Of a stretch of DNA of 64,000 bases, positions 17,280 to 26,324 are shown piece by piece. The stretch covers positions 806,001 through 870,000 of the forward strand of contig NZ_CP067136.1 of NCBI RefSeq assembly GCF_028553785.1, given 5' to 3'. Positions within the stretch are counted from its first letter, which is position 1, and every line of letters starts with the position of its first letter. The notes beneath the pieces were generated by a model. It saw only the letters and a program-made list of their open reading frames with translations. It ran no database searches and had not been told where the DNA came from. Position numbers and translations under genes: made by a program. The stretch is from Paracoccus fistulariae. Lineage in GTDB: Bacteria; Pseudomonadota; Alphaproteobacteria; Rhodobacterales; Rhodobacteraceae.

Positions 17280-18101
17280 TCAAGTTAGCTCATCGGGCGT
17301 GGCGGCCAGACGTCCGCCCTGACGGACCGGAATTGCCGATCTGGCCAGCCCGGTCCGGTCGTCGGTTTCGACGAAAATGCCGGATAATGTCGCCTCTCCC
17401 TCGGCCGGGGTAAAGCGGTCGCGGGTCATGCCGGTGATGAAGCGGCGCAGGGGCTCGGTCTTGTCCATGCCGATGATGCTGTCATAATCGCCACACATGC
17501 CCGCATCCGATTGAAAGGCCGTGCCGCGCGGCAGGATCTGGATATCGGCGGTGGGCACATGGGTATGGGTGCCCACGACGATGCTGGCCCGCCCGTCGCA
17601 GAAATGGCCCGAGGCCATCTTTTCGCTGGTCGCCTCGGCATGGAAATCGACCAGCGCGGCCTGAACCAGCCCGCCGGGCGGATGCGCGCGCAAGACGCCA
17701 TCCAGCGCCGAGAACGGATCGTCATAGGGCCGCGACATGAACACCTGCCCAAGCGCCTGCGTCACCAGCAGCTTGCGCCCGCGCGCATCGCTGATCACCG
17801 TATGCCCCCGGCCCGGCGCGTCCTTGGCAAAGTTCAGCGGCCGCACGATCCGGCTTTCCTTGTCGATAAAAGCCAGCATGTCCTTTTGATCGAAGGCATG
17901 ATCGCCCAGCGTCAGGCAATCGGCGCCCGACTCCAGCAACAGCTGGGCATGTCCCGCCGTGCAGCCCCGCCCGCCGCTGGTGTTTTCGGCATTCACCACC
18001 ACAAGATCGGCCTTCAGCCTTTCGCGCAGCGGCTGTAGCCGTTCCACTATCGCGCGGCGGCCCGCGCGGCCCATGACATCACCAAGAAATAATATCTTCA
18101 T
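17280..18101 (-). CDS. YmdB-type metallophosphoesterase
   Basis: A 273-residue cytosolic phosphoesterase of the TIGR00282/YmdB family, acting on 2',3'-cyclic mononucleotides in Bacillus. The metal-binding motifs are all seen: FLGDVMGRAGR near the start, VVNAENTSGGRG, LGDHAFD (GNH position), VDFHAEATSEK and VVGTHTHVPTAD. It is divergent from the DgoK-like gene. In many alphaproteobacteria it lies near yebC or ftsY-type housekeeping genes, so a housekeeping role is plausible. The B. subtilis name ymdB is not used here, as E. coli ymdB is a different protein. Confidence 0.92.
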   Translation of the reverse strand: MKILFLGDVMGRAGRRAIVERLQPLRERLKADLVVVNAENTSGGRGCTAGHAQLLLESGADCLTLGDHAFDQKDMLAFIDKESRIVRPLNFAKDAPGRGHTVISDARGRKLLVTQALGQVFMSRPYDDPFSALDGVLRAHPPGGLVQAALVDFHAEATSEKMASGHFCDGRASIVVGTHTHVPTADIQILPRGTAFQSDAGMCGDYDSIIGMDKTEPLRRFITGMTRDRFTPAEGEATLSGIFVETDDRTGLARSAIPVRQGGRLAATPDELT

Positions 18102-18212
18102 GATTGCTGGTTATGCGAAAGATTTGGGCGGCTCAAGCGGCAAGCGCGGCTGGACAGGCCGGGGGCGGTTGGACATATGCTGCGCGAGGGAAGGCAAAGA
18201 CAAGGCGGCAGA

Positions 18213-19022
18213 ATGTCCGATGCGATGAGAACCGATTGGCTGGGTGCGGAATTCGATGGGGTGAAGCTGCGGCTATGGGTCGATGGCGCGCTGTCGCAGC
18301 GGATCGTCGCCGGATCGCCCGAGCAGGTCTTGCAGACCATGCTGGCCGATCTGCCCGTGACGGACCGGCCCCTGCTGCGCAGCGGATGGCCGGATGCGGC
18401 GCTGACGCCCGTGCCCTCGGCCGTTGCTGTCGCGGCGGATCAGGGGCGCATGCCCGGCCTGTCGCAGGCCGCGCCCGCCGATCTGATGCGCCATCAGCCG
18501 GGCCGGATTCGCGGCTTTCTGACCACGCGGCCCGATTTCGATGGCGTCTTGTGCCTGATCGGGCACAGCACGGTCTGGGCGCATCTCAGCGCCGGAGAGG
18601 TCGTCAGCTTTCGCAGCTTCATCAGCGCGGAACTGTTCAGCATGATCCGGTCCTTCGACGCCCTGCCCGCACCAGCCGACCCGGCGGATGACGGGTTTGC
18701 GCAGGCCCTGAACCACGCCATGTCGCGCCCTGCGGGTCTGGCCGCCGATCTGGCCGGGCTGCGGGCGCAGGTGACGCTGGGCCAGTCGGACAAGGCGCAG
18801 GCGGCGTCGCGACTGGCGGGGTTGCTGATCGGTGCGGAACTGGCCGCCGCCCGCCCCTATTGGCTGGGACAAGAGGTCGTGGTGATCGGCGACGGGCAAT
18901 GGGATGCGCATTACCTTGCCGCGCTGGCATCGCAGGGGCTGTCTGCGGCGCAGGCTGACGGGGTAGAGATGGCACGGGCCGGGTTGCAGGATCTGTGGCA
19001 GATGATGCAGGCCAAAGGTTAG
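18213..19022 (+). CDS. Divergent 2-dehydro-3-deoxygalactonokinase-like protein
   Basis: A 269-residue protein aligned by eye to DgoK across its length: MPGLSQAAPADLMRHQPGRI matches the IPGL...VMRGEE region, LIGHSTVWAHL the PGTHCKWV region, FRSFISAELFSMI the FRTVMTGELHHLL region and LAGLLIGAELAA the LSGLLIGAEV region. DgoK phosphorylates KDGal. However, the N-terminal phosphate loop DWGSTN reads AEFDGVK here and the conserved GTH reads GHS, so kinase activity is doubtful. No other galactonate or galacturonate gene is nearby. AAGGCGG precedes the ATG at 18213. It converges with the alcohol dehydrogenase, their stops overlapping by 3 bp. Confidence 0.65.
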   Translation: MSDAMRTDWLGAEFDGVKLRLWVDGALSQRIVAGSPEQVLQTMLADLPVTDRPLLRSGWPDAALTPVPSAVAVAADQGRMPGLSQAAPADLMRHQPGRIRGFLTTRPDFDGVLCLIGHSTVWAHLSAGEVVSFRSFISAELFSMIRSFDALPAPADPADDGFAQALNHAMSRPAGLAADLAGLRAQVTLGQSDKAQAASRLAGLLIGAELAAARPYWLGQEVVVIGDGQWDAHYLAALASQGLSAAQADGVEMARAGLQDLWQMMQAKG

Positions 19023-20143
19023 AAGCGGATCAGCTGCCGGATGGCGGATCCGTCTGCCAGCCGCTCGAACCCCTCATTGATCTGATCCAGCGTCAGTTCA
19101 TGCGTGACCAGCTTTTCGATGGGCAGCTTGCCGGCCATCATCATCTCGGCAAAGCGAGGAATGTCGCGCATCGGCACGCAGGATCCCATATAGCTGCCTT
19201 TCAGGCTTTTTTCGCCCGCCGTCAGCGTGACCGGGGCAAGGCTCATCCGCGCATCGGGATTGGGCAGGCCCGCGGTGACGACAGTGCCGCCGCGCCGCGC
19301 GGCCTCATAGGCGAATTCCAGCGCCGGAACGACGCCCGCCAGTTCAACCGCCAGATCGACCCCGCCGCCCGAGATCTGCCGCAATTGCGCCAGCGCATCG
19401 GGATCGCGCGAATTGACCGTATGGGTCGCGCCCAGATCGCGGGCGACCTGCAGCTTCTGGTCCGAGATATCGACCGCAATCACCTGCCGCGCCCCCGCCG
19501 CCACCGCACCCAGAAGCGCCGCCAGCCCGACCCCGCCAAGCCCCACGATCGCACAGCTTTGACCGGCCTTCAGCGCGCCGGTATTGATCACCGCACCGAC
19601 GCCGGTCAACACCGCGCAGCCCAGCAGGGCCGCCCGGTCCAGCGGGATCGAAGGGTCGATCCTGACGCAGGAAGCCTCGGCCACGACGGCATGTTCGGCA
19701 AATGCCGAGACGCCGATATGGTGGTCGATCACCTGCCCGCCTTCGCGGATGCGCTTGGCCCCGGTGATCAGGCTGCCCTGCCCCGCCGCCACCGCCGCCG
19801 GTTCGCACAGCGCCGGGCGCCCCTCGGCACAGGGCAGGCAATGCCCGCAGGAGGGCGCGAAGACCAGCACCACGTGATCGCCGGGCGCAAAGCGGCTGAC
19901 ATGCGGGCCGACCGCCTGCACCACGCCGGACGCTTCGTGCCCCAGCAACAGCGGCATCGCGCGCGGGCGGTCGCCATTGATGCTGGACAGGTCGGAATGG
20001 CACAGACCCGCGGCCACCATCCGCACCAGCAATTCGCCGGGGCCGGGATCGTCCAGTTCGACCTCGGCAATCCGCAAGGGTCTGCTGTCGCCATAGGGAC
20101 GGGGCAGCCCCATCCGTTCCAGCACCGCACCGCGTGTCCGCAT
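19019..20143 (-). CDS. Zinc-dependent alcohol dehydrogenase (MDR)
   Basis: A 374-residue medium-chain dehydrogenase. The catalytic-zinc ligands lie in GLCHSDLS and GHEASG. The structural zinc site is complete as CGHCLPCAEGRPALC. The NAD(P) motif GLGGVGLAALLG begins about residue 195. It is similar in layout to class III-type and aryl/aliphatic alcohol dehydrogenases and would oxidise an alcohol with NAD. The ATG at 20143 is preceded by GGAGAG. It is divergent from a hot-dog thioesterase across 96 bp; next to it is an acyl-CoA ligase, so the group may handle an alcohol through aldehyde or acid to a CoA ester. The substrate is not readable. Confidence 0.87.
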   Translation of the reverse strand: MRTRGAVLERMGLPRPYGDSRPLRIAEVELDDPGPGELLVRMVAAGLCHSDLSSINGDRPRAMPLLLGHEASGVVQAVGPHVSRFAPGDHVVLVFAPSCGHCLPCAEGRPALCEPAAVAAGQGSLITGAKRIREGGQVIDHHIGVSAFAEHAVVAEASCVRIDPSIPLDRAALLGCAVLTGVGAVINTGALKAGQSCAIVGLGGVGLAALLGAVAAGARQVIAVDISDQKLQVARDLGATHTVNSRDPDALAQLRQISGGGVDLAVELAGVVPALEFAYEAARRGGTVVTAGLPNPDARMSLAPVTLTAGEKSLKGSYMGSCVPMRDIPRFAEMMMAGKLPIEKLVTHELTLDQINEGFERLADGSAIRQLIRF

Positions 20144-20239
20144 CTTCTCTCCTCTCCCCATAACGGGCCGAGATTTCCGCCGGGGCTTTCCCCTGTCAAG
20201 CCTTCACCCTAGGCTGAACCCGTCAGATGAGGGGACAGG

Positions 20240-20686
20240 ATGACCACGCGGGAACCACCAAGAGAGCGCAGCGCCTATGCCGAGTTTCAAACATTGCAGA
20301 CCCGATGGAGCGATAACGACCAGTTCGGCCATATCTATAACGCGACCTATTTCGAACTGTTCGACGAGGCGATGAACCTGTCGCTGATCCGGCGCGGCTT
20401 TTTGGATCTGGCGAAGGACGGGCCGATTCAGGTCGTGGTCGAAAACGGCTGCAAGTATTTTTCCGAGGTGTCTTATCCCGACCGGATCGAGATCGGGGTG
20501 GTGCTGTCGCAGATGGGCACATCCTCGTTCCGGCTGGACATGGGGATGTTCCGCAATGGCGAGCCACGCGAATCCGCGCGCAGCCATTTCATCATGGTGA
20601 CGGTGGACAATGCCACCCGCCGCCCCATGCCCACGCCAGAGGCGCAGCGGCAGGCGCTGGCGACGCTGATGCTGCCGCCAGCCTGA
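20240..20686 (+). CDS. Acyl-CoA thioesterase, 4HBT hot-dog fold
   Basis: A 148-residue single hot-dog domain. QTRWSDNDQFGHIYNATYFELFDEA is the 4-hydroxybenzoyl-CoA thioesterase signature, with the catalytic Asp in RWSDNDQFGH. It hydrolyses acyl-CoA to the free acid and CoA. It converges with the fatty acyl-CoA ligase with only 4 bp between the stops, so the two act in opposite directions on CoA esters. Chain length preference is not readable. Confidence 0.85.
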   Translation: MTTREPPRERSAYAEFQTLQTRWSDNDQFGHIYNATYFELFDEAMNLSLIRRGFLDLAKDGPIQVVVENGCKYFSEVSYPDRIEIGVVLSQMGTSSFRLDMGMFRNGEPRESARSHFIMVTVDNATRRPMPTPEAQRQALATLMLPPA

Positions 20687-20690
20687 GGCG

Positions 20691-22325
20691 TCAACCGGCC
20701 AGATCGGGCAGAACGTGATCCTTGAACCGCTGGCGCAGGGACAGCTTGCTGACCTTGCCCGTGGCGGTCAAAGGCAGCTCGTCGACCAGCACCAGATCGT
20801 CGGGCAACTGCCAGCGGGCCAGCGCCTTTGACAGCATCTCGTTCACCTCGTTCAGCGTCGGCGGATCGGCCGGATCGGCGGGCTTGACCACCAGCAGCGG
20901 ACGTTCGTCCCATTTCGGATGCGGCAGCGCGATAATGGCGCATTGCGCGATCTTGGGATGCATCAGGGCCATGTTCTCGACATCGATCGAACTGATCCAC
21001 TCGCCACCGGACTTGATCAGATCCTTGGCCCGGTCGCGCAGCACCAGCCGCCCGCTGGCCGAGATCGAGGCCACATCGCCGGTGCCGAACCAGCCATCGG
21101 CATCGATGGCCTGACGGGTCGCGGCCTCGTTCTTGTAATAGCTGCCCATGATCGTGTTGCCGCGCACGTAAAGTTCGCCCATGGCCTCGCCATCCTGCGG
21201 CATTTCCTTGCCGTCCTCGTCCACGATCTTCATATCGACGCCAAAGACGCGCTTGCCCTGCGTGGATTTCAGCGCCATCCGTTCCTCGAAGGGCGCATCC
21301 AGCTTGTTCACGGGCAGCGCCCCCTGAGAGCCAAGCGGAGAGGTTTCGGTCATGCCCCAGGCGTGGTTCACATCGACGCCGATCTTTTCGTAATTCTCGA
21401 TCAGGCTGCGCGGCATGGCACTGCCGCCGACGACCATATGGCGCAGCGCGTCGGGCTTGTGCCCGCGCTTGCCGATCTCGGCATACAGACCCTGCCAGAT
21501 GGTCGGCACGCCCCAGGCGGTTTCCACGCGCTCGGCCTGGCACAGATCCCACAGGCTGGCCCCGTCCAGAAACGGCCCCGGCATGATCAGGCTGCCGCCG
21601 ATCAGCGGCGCGGTAAAGGGAAGCCCCCAGGCGTTGACATGGAACAGCGGCACGACCGGCAGGATGCGCGGCTCGTAGTGCAGGTCCGGACCCAGCACCG
21701 TGGCCACCGACAGCGCATGCAGCATGTTCGAGCGGTGCGAATACAGCACGCCCTTGGGATCGCCCGTCGTGCCCGACGTATAGCACAGCCCCGAGGCCGT
21801 GGTTTCCGCGAATTCCGGCCAGTCGCGGCGCGTCGGATGCCCCTGCAACAGATCCTCATAGCACAGCGCATCCAGCGAGGTTTGCGGCATATGGGCGCGG
21901 TCGGTCATGATCACGTAATGCAGCGGCGGCAGATGCTCTTGCAGCTTTTCCAGCATCGGCACGAAGGTCAGATCGGTGAAGATGACCTTATCTTCCGCAT
22001 GTCGGATGATATAGATCATCTGTTCGGGCGACAGGCGCGGATTGATGGTGTGACAGACCGCACCGATCCCCGGTATCGCGTAATAAAGCTCGAAATGGCG
22101 ATAACCGTTCCAGGCCAGGGTGGCGACGCGGTCGCCCATTTCGACGCCCAGATGTTCCAGCGCGAAGGACAGCTGCGTCACCCGCTCGCGCGCCTCGGCA
22201 TAGCTTTCGCGATGCGTATCCCCCTCGACACGGCGAGAGACGATTTCCGCATCGGGAAAGCTGTCCGCCGCGAAATCCAGAAGCCCGCCTTGCAGCAGCG
22301 GGCGATGCATCATCAAACCTTCCAT
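20691..22325 (-). CDS. Fatty acyl-CoA ligase (AMP-forming)
   Basis: A 544-residue member of the ANL adenylating family. It activates a carboxylic acid with ATP to an acyl-AMP, then a CoA ester. The phosphate loop YTSGTTGDPKG is at residues 182-192, followed by the AWGMTETSPLG A5-type motif, the GWFGTGDVASI A7 motif and the catalytic lysine region LTATGKVSKLSL near the C-terminus. It is most like medium/long-chain fatty acid ligases (AlkK/FadD3-type). GGGAGGAGAAG lies before the ATG. It converges with the thioesterase and faces the same way as the alcohol dehydrogenase. Its specificity is inferred only at family level. Confidence 0.88.
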   Translation of the reverse strand: MEGLMMHRPLLQGGLLDFAADSFPDAEIVSRRVEGDTHRESYAEARERVTQLSFALEHLGVEMGDRVATLAWNGYRHFELYYAIPGIGAVCHTINPRLSPEQMIYIIRHAEDKVIFTDLTFVPMLEKLQEHLPPLHYVIMTDRAHMPQTSLDALCYEDLLQGHPTRRDWPEFAETTASGLCYTSGTTGDPKGVLYSHRSNMLHALSVATVLGPDLHYEPRILPVVPLFHVNAWGLPFTAPLIGGSLIMPGPFLDGASLWDLCQAERVETAWGVPTIWQGLYAEIGKRGHKPDALRHMVVGGSAMPRSLIENYEKIGVDVNHAWGMTETSPLGSQGALPVNKLDAPFEERMALKSTQGKRVFGVDMKIVDEDGKEMPQDGEAMGELYVRGNTIMGSYYKNEAATRQAIDADGWFGTGDVASISASGRLVLRDRAKDLIKSGGEWISSIDVENMALMHPKIAQCAIIALPHPKWDERPLLVVKPADPADPPTLNEVNEMLSKALARWQLPDDLVLVDELPLTATGKVSKLSLRQRFKDHVLPDLAG

Positions 22326-22401
22326 CTTCTCCTCCCGATTATCCCCGGGGTAGAGGTTTCAGGAAAGCGGATCGGCAATCAAGCGTGACGTTGGGGCCGC
22401 C

Positions 22402-22803
22402 TCAGCCGCTGGCACCAGCCTGCCCAAAAACCGGGTCCCGGTCCCAGACCAGCAACGGGCAGGCCACCCCCTGCCCGCGCTGCATGTCCGGGCTGGCGCC
22501 ACCCGGATAGGCGCCGACCACCGCGAAATCCGCCGAGGCCTCCAGCCGCTTATGCGCGCAACCAGCCGGGATGATGACCACATCGCCCGCCGTGATCCGC
22601 TGCGGCTGCCCCGTCTCTCCGCCAAGCTGGATCACGGCCCAGCCTGCGTAGCAGCCCAGAACCTCATGCGTGGTCATGTGAAAGTGGTGCCAGTCGAAAA
22701 CGCCGTTGCGCCAGGACCCGGTCCAGCCATTTTCGGCAAAGCGCGTCTCGAACCATTCGGGACGCGGCGCGGGGCAGACGGCGCGGTGCAGGACCGGGTT
22801 CAC
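22402..22803 (-). CDS. Small cupin protein
   Basis: A single-domain cupin of 133 residues if it starts at the GTG (22803-22801) that overlaps the upstream stop as GTGA. An ATG at 22839 inside the upstream gene would add 12 residues. The metal-binding cupin motif is only partly kept (FDWHHFHMTTHEVLGCYAG, then AGDVVIIPAGCAHKRLEAS). Function unknown; family members can be small isomerases, oxygenases or binding proteins. The overlap shows co-transcription with the beta-hydroxyacid dehydrogenase upstream. Confidence 0.72.
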   Translation of the reverse strand: MNPVLHRAVCPAPRPEWFETRFAENGWTGSWRNGVFDWHHFHMTTHEVLGCYAGWAVIQLGGETGQPQRITAGDVVIIPAGCAHKRLEASADFAVVGAYPGGASPDMQRGQGVACPLLVWDRDPVFGQAGASG

Positions 22804-23672
22804 CTGTCCAGCCGCGCGATCAGGGAAGAGGTATCCCACCGGCTGCCGCCCATTTTCTGCACATCCTTGTAGAACTGATCGACCAGCGCCGTGACCGGCA
22901 GCGAGGCCCCGATCTCATCCGCGGCGGCCAGGCAGATGCCCAGATCCTTGCGCATCCAGTCCACCGCGAAGCCGTGCTCGAATTCGCGCGCGGCCATGGT
23001 CTTGTGACGATTGACCATCTGCCAGCTGCCCGCGGCGCCCTGGCTGATCACCTCGACCACCTTTTCGACATCCAGCCCGGCCTTTTCTGCGAATGCCAGC
23101 GATTCGGACAGGCCCTGAACCAGCCCGGCAATGGCGATCTGGTTGCACATCTTGGTCATCTGCCCCGACCCGACCGGCCCCATCAGGCGACAGATCTTGG
23201 CATAGCTGTCGATCACCGGCTGCGCCTTGTCGAAATCTGATTGTTCCCCACCACACATCACCGAAAGCTGGCCATTCTCGGCCCCCGCCTGCCCGCCCGA
23301 GATCGGCGCATCAATATAGCCGATGCCTGCCTCGGCCGCGATCTGGGCCAGATCGCGTGTCACGGCGGCGGATACCGTGGTGTGATCGACAAAGATCGCG
23401 CCTTGGCCCATGCCTGCGAAGGCGCCGTCCTGCCCGGTGCAGACCTGCCGCAGATCGTCGTCATTGCCGACGCAGGCCATCACAAACTCCGCACCCTCTG
23501 CCGCCTCACGCGGCGTCTCGGCCATCTGGCCTCCGTGGCGCGACACCCAGTCCTTCGCGCGCGCAGCGGTGCGGTTATAGACCGTGACCTCATGCCCGGC
23601 GGCCTGCAGATGCCCCGCCATCGGCCCGCCCATCACGCCCAGCCCCAGAAATGCCAGTTTCGCCATCGCCAC
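22800..23672 (-). CDS. 3-hydroxyisobutyrate/tartronate-semialdehyde-type reductase
   Basis: A 290-residue beta-hydroxyacid dehydrogenase. The N-terminal GLGVMGGPMAGHL is the NAD(P) loop, DAPISGGQAGA (about 121-131) binds substrate, and K174 in GSGQMTKMCNQ is the catalytic lysine. The family oxidises 3-hydroxyisobutyrate, or reduces tartronate semialdehyde, succinic semialdehyde or glyoxylate. A role in glyoxylate/tartronate metabolism is conceivable given the bhc genes but is not supported by distance (17 kb). It is followed in overlap by the small cupin. Confidence 0.85.
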   Translation of the reverse strand: MAMAKLAFLGLGVMGGPMAGHLQAAGHEVTVYNRTAARAKDWVSRHGGQMAETPREAAEGAEFVMACVGNDDDLRQVCTGQDGAFAGMGQGAIFVDHTTVSAAVTRDLAQIAAEAGIGYIDAPISGGQAGAENGQLSVMCGGEQSDFDKAQPVIDSYAKICRLMGPVGSGQMTKMCNQIAIAGLVQGLSESLAFAEKAGLDVEKVVEVISQGAAGSWQMVNRHKTMAAREFEHGFAVDWMRKDLGICLAAADEIGASLPVTALVDQFYKDVQKMGGSRWDTSSLIARLDR

Positions 23673-23852
23673 TTTCCTTCATGCTGTTCTGCCGCCGAAA
23701 TTTTCTGGTCGGCAATTTCCCCCGGGCCAGCAGCCGCGTTGTCAAGCGGCGGCGCCTGCCTTATGCATCACCCCATCACCCTGTCACGCCGTGGTCAAGC
23801 ACCGGCGGGATGCTTTTGAAAGAACCGACCGGCGAATGGATCCTGTCCTGAT

Positions 23853-26273
23853 ATGCTGACACTTTTCCGCTGGCTTCTGAGGGCGACGGTCGCGCTGATC
23901 GTTCTGCTGGTTCTGGCAATGGTGCTGACCTGGTATTTCGCCACGCGCTCGATCCCCGATTACAATGCCACCTACCGGGTGCAGGGCATCGCCGGCCCGG
24001 TCGAGATCGTGCGCTCGACCGAAAACGTTCCGCATATCTTCGGGTCCAGCGATGCGGATGTCTATTTCGCGCTTGGGTTGGCCCATGCGCAGGACCGGCT
24101 GTTCCAGATGACACTGCTGCGCCGCGCCGCACAGGGCCGCCTGTCAGAGATTTATGGTCGCAAGGCCTTCCCCTCGGACGATCTGGCACGGCGGCTTGAA
24201 TTGTACCGCAATGCCGTGGCCTCGGTCGAGGATCAGGATCAGGCGACGCTGGCCGCGTTGCGCGCCTATGCCGCCGGCGTGAATGAATGGATCGGGCAGG
24301 TGAATGCGCAGGCGCTTGGCCGTGGCGCGCCCGAATTCTTCCTGCGGCCGCAGGATATTTCCTATTGGCAGCCCGCCGACTCGCTGGCGATCCTGAAACT
24401 GCTGGCCGCCGCCAGCAGCCATTCCGCCGCCAAGGAAGTGCTGCGCGCCCGCCTGTCGCTGGCCTGGCCCGATCGCGGGACCGAGCTGCTGCGCGGCGAG
24501 GGCGGACCGGCTGCGCTGCCTGATTACGCAGAACTGTTCCCGAATGCCCGCTTTCCAGCGCCCGAAAGCAGGGCGCGCAATGACGGCCACCGCTCGGTCG
24601 AGGATTTCCTGCGTCCCGGCGACGGTCTGGGCGCGAACGGATTTGCCGCCATGCCCGACCGCACGGCGGCGCATGGCACCTTGCTGGCCAATGATCCGCA
24701 AGCGCCACTGGTGGCGCCCTCGCTGTATTATCTGGCGCGGATGCAATTATCCTCGGGCGGGGTGATCGGGGCGACGATTCCCGGCATGCCGGTGATCCTG
24801 TCGGGCCGCAATCCGCAACTGGCCTGGGGACTGACCCCGGCCCCGCTGGACGATGCCGATATCGCGATGGAGGAGATCCAGCCCGGCAGCCCCGACCGCT
24901 ATCGCGCGCCCACCGGCTGGGCCGACCTGCAATCCCGCCGCGAGGTGATCCGCGTGCTGGATGAACCCGATCGCAACATCACCCTGCGGTTCAGCCGCAA
25001 TGGACCGCTGGTGCCGGGTCTGGATCCGGGGCTGGCCGATATCACGCCTGCGGGTTTTGTGCCCGCGCTGCGCTGGACAGGTTCCTCGGGCGATGACACC
25101 ACCATGTCGGCGCTGGTCGGGCTGATGGGCGCGACGGATGCCAACAGCGCGGCTCGTATCGTCGAAGGCGTCGTCGCCCCGGCTTTTGCCGTCACGCTGG
25201 CCGATAACAGGAACATCCGGCAATTAACGGTCGGGGCCGCGCCGGAACGCGCGGCCAATCACCCGACCGGCGGCGCCCTGCCCGTGCCCGGCTGGCAGAC
25301 CGAGGCCGACTGGACCGACATCGTCGCGCTGGACGGCAGTTCGCAAGCCACCGATAACGGCATCGTTCTGGCCACGGAAGAGATGGGACCGGTCGCGCTG
25401 CGGCGCGGTCGCCTTGGCTGGCTGCTGCAGGATCGAGAGATCCATTCCCGCGACAGCTTCATCGCCGCGCAGCTTGATATCGTCAGCCCGGCCGCGCGCA
25501 CGCTGCTGCCCATTGTCGGGGCGGAACTGTGGTTTACCGGCGAACCCGCCGCCTCGGGCACGCCCGAACGCCAGCGTCAGGACGCGCTGAACCTGCTGGC
25601 CGAATGGGATGGCGCGATGAGCGAGCATCTGCCCGAGCCGCTGATCTATTCCGCCTGGATGTCGGCCCTGCAGGACCGGCTGATCCGGGACGAGCTTGGC
25701 CCCGTGGCCGATGATATCCACGACCTGCATCCGGGCTTTATCGACGCCGTGTTCCGCAATCGCGACGGCGCGGCCGCCTGGTGCGATATCGTCCAGAGCG
25801 CGCCGACCGAGGATTGCACCACCATCGCCCGTCAGGCGCTGGACCGCGCGATCCTGACCCTGTCGGAAAAATATGGCCCCGATGTCACCAGTTGGAGATG
25901 GGGCGACGCGCATCAGGTGCGGCAGGCCCATCCGGTTCTGGGTCAGATCGCGGGGCTTCGTTGGGTCGTGAACCTGACGCAATCGCTGTCGGGCGGGCCA
26001 TTCTCGGTCGCGCGCACGCCGCTGATGGGACATGGCACCGCGCCCTTCGAGGCGACGACCGGGCCGGGCTATCGCGGCGTCTATGATCTGGCCGATCCCG
26101 ACAGTTCGGTCTTCATCATCTCGACCGGGCAATCCGGCCACCCCTTGTCACGTCATTACGACGACCTTGCCGATCTGTGGCGCCGCGGCGAATATATCGG
26201 CATGTCCCTGGACCCCGGGCTGGCGCGCGCCGCCGCGACCGGGATCACCCGGCTGGAACCCGCGACGAACTGA
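23853..26273 (+). CDS. Penicillin acylase family protein lacking the usual nucleophile
   Basis: An 806-residue Ntn-hydrolase of the S45 family with an N-terminal membrane anchor or uncleaved signal (about residues 8-28). The alpha-subunit motifs VPHIFGSSDADVYFALG and HAQDRLFQMTLLRR are clear. In active members the spacer is cut before Ser-Asn to expose Ser as nucleophile and mature beta N-terminus (SNxW/F). Here the site reads GLGANGFAAMPDR, so residue 261 is Ala (codon GCG at 24633-24635); the following LLANDP motif aligns. Self-cleavage and amide hydrolysis are thus doubtful. The rest is full length and not disrupted. Active relatives cleave beta-lactams or acyl-homoserine lactones. Confidence 0.85.
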   Translation: MLTLFRWLLRATVALIVLLVLAMVLTWYFATRSIPDYNATYRVQGIAGPVEIVRSTENVPHIFGSSDADVYFALGLAHAQDRLFQMTLLRRAAQGRLSEIYGRKAFPSDDLARRLELYRNAVASVEDQDQATLAALRAYAAGVNEWIGQVNAQALGRGAPEFFLRPQDISYWQPADSLAILKLLAAASSHSAAKEVLRARLSLAWPDRGTELLRGEGGPAALPDYAELFPNARFPAPESRARNDGHRSVEDFLRPGDGLGANGFAAMPDRTAAHGTLLANDPQAPLVAPSLYYLARMQLSSGGVIGATIPGMPVILSGRNPQLAWGLTPAPLDDADIAMEEIQPGSPDRYRAPTGWADLQSRREVIRVLDEPDRNITLRFSRNGPLVPGLDPGLADITPAGFVPALRWTGSSGDDTTMSALVGLMGATDANSAARIVEGVVAPAFAVTLADNRNIRQLTVGAAPERAANHPTGGALPVPGWQTEADWTDIVALDGSSQATDNGIVLATEEMGPVALRRGRLGWLLQDREIHSRDSFIAAQLDIVSPAARTLLPIVGAELWFTGEPAASGTPERQRQDALNLLAEWDGAMSEHLPEPLIYSAWMSALQDRLIRDELGPVADDIHDLHPGFIDAVFRNRDGAAAWCDIVQSAPTEDCTTIARQALDRAILTLSEKYGPDVTSWRWGDAHQVRQAHPVLGQIAGLRWVVNLTQSLSGGPFSVARTPLMGHGTAPFEATTGPGYRGVYDLADPDSSVFIISTGQSGHPLSRHYDDLADLWRRGEYIGMSLDPGLARAAATGITRLEPATN

Positions 26274-26324
26274 ACCGTCGCGGCCTGTTCTGCCAAACCT
26301 GTACCCTGCGTAAATGAGGACTTC

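Noticed and set aside
14318..17413. A 1031-codon open frame on the plus strand
   Set aside because: It is antisense to yebC and the SLC13 gene. Its composition (Arg, His, Gln, Asp rich) is the typical shadow of a GC-rich gene, and it has no domain.
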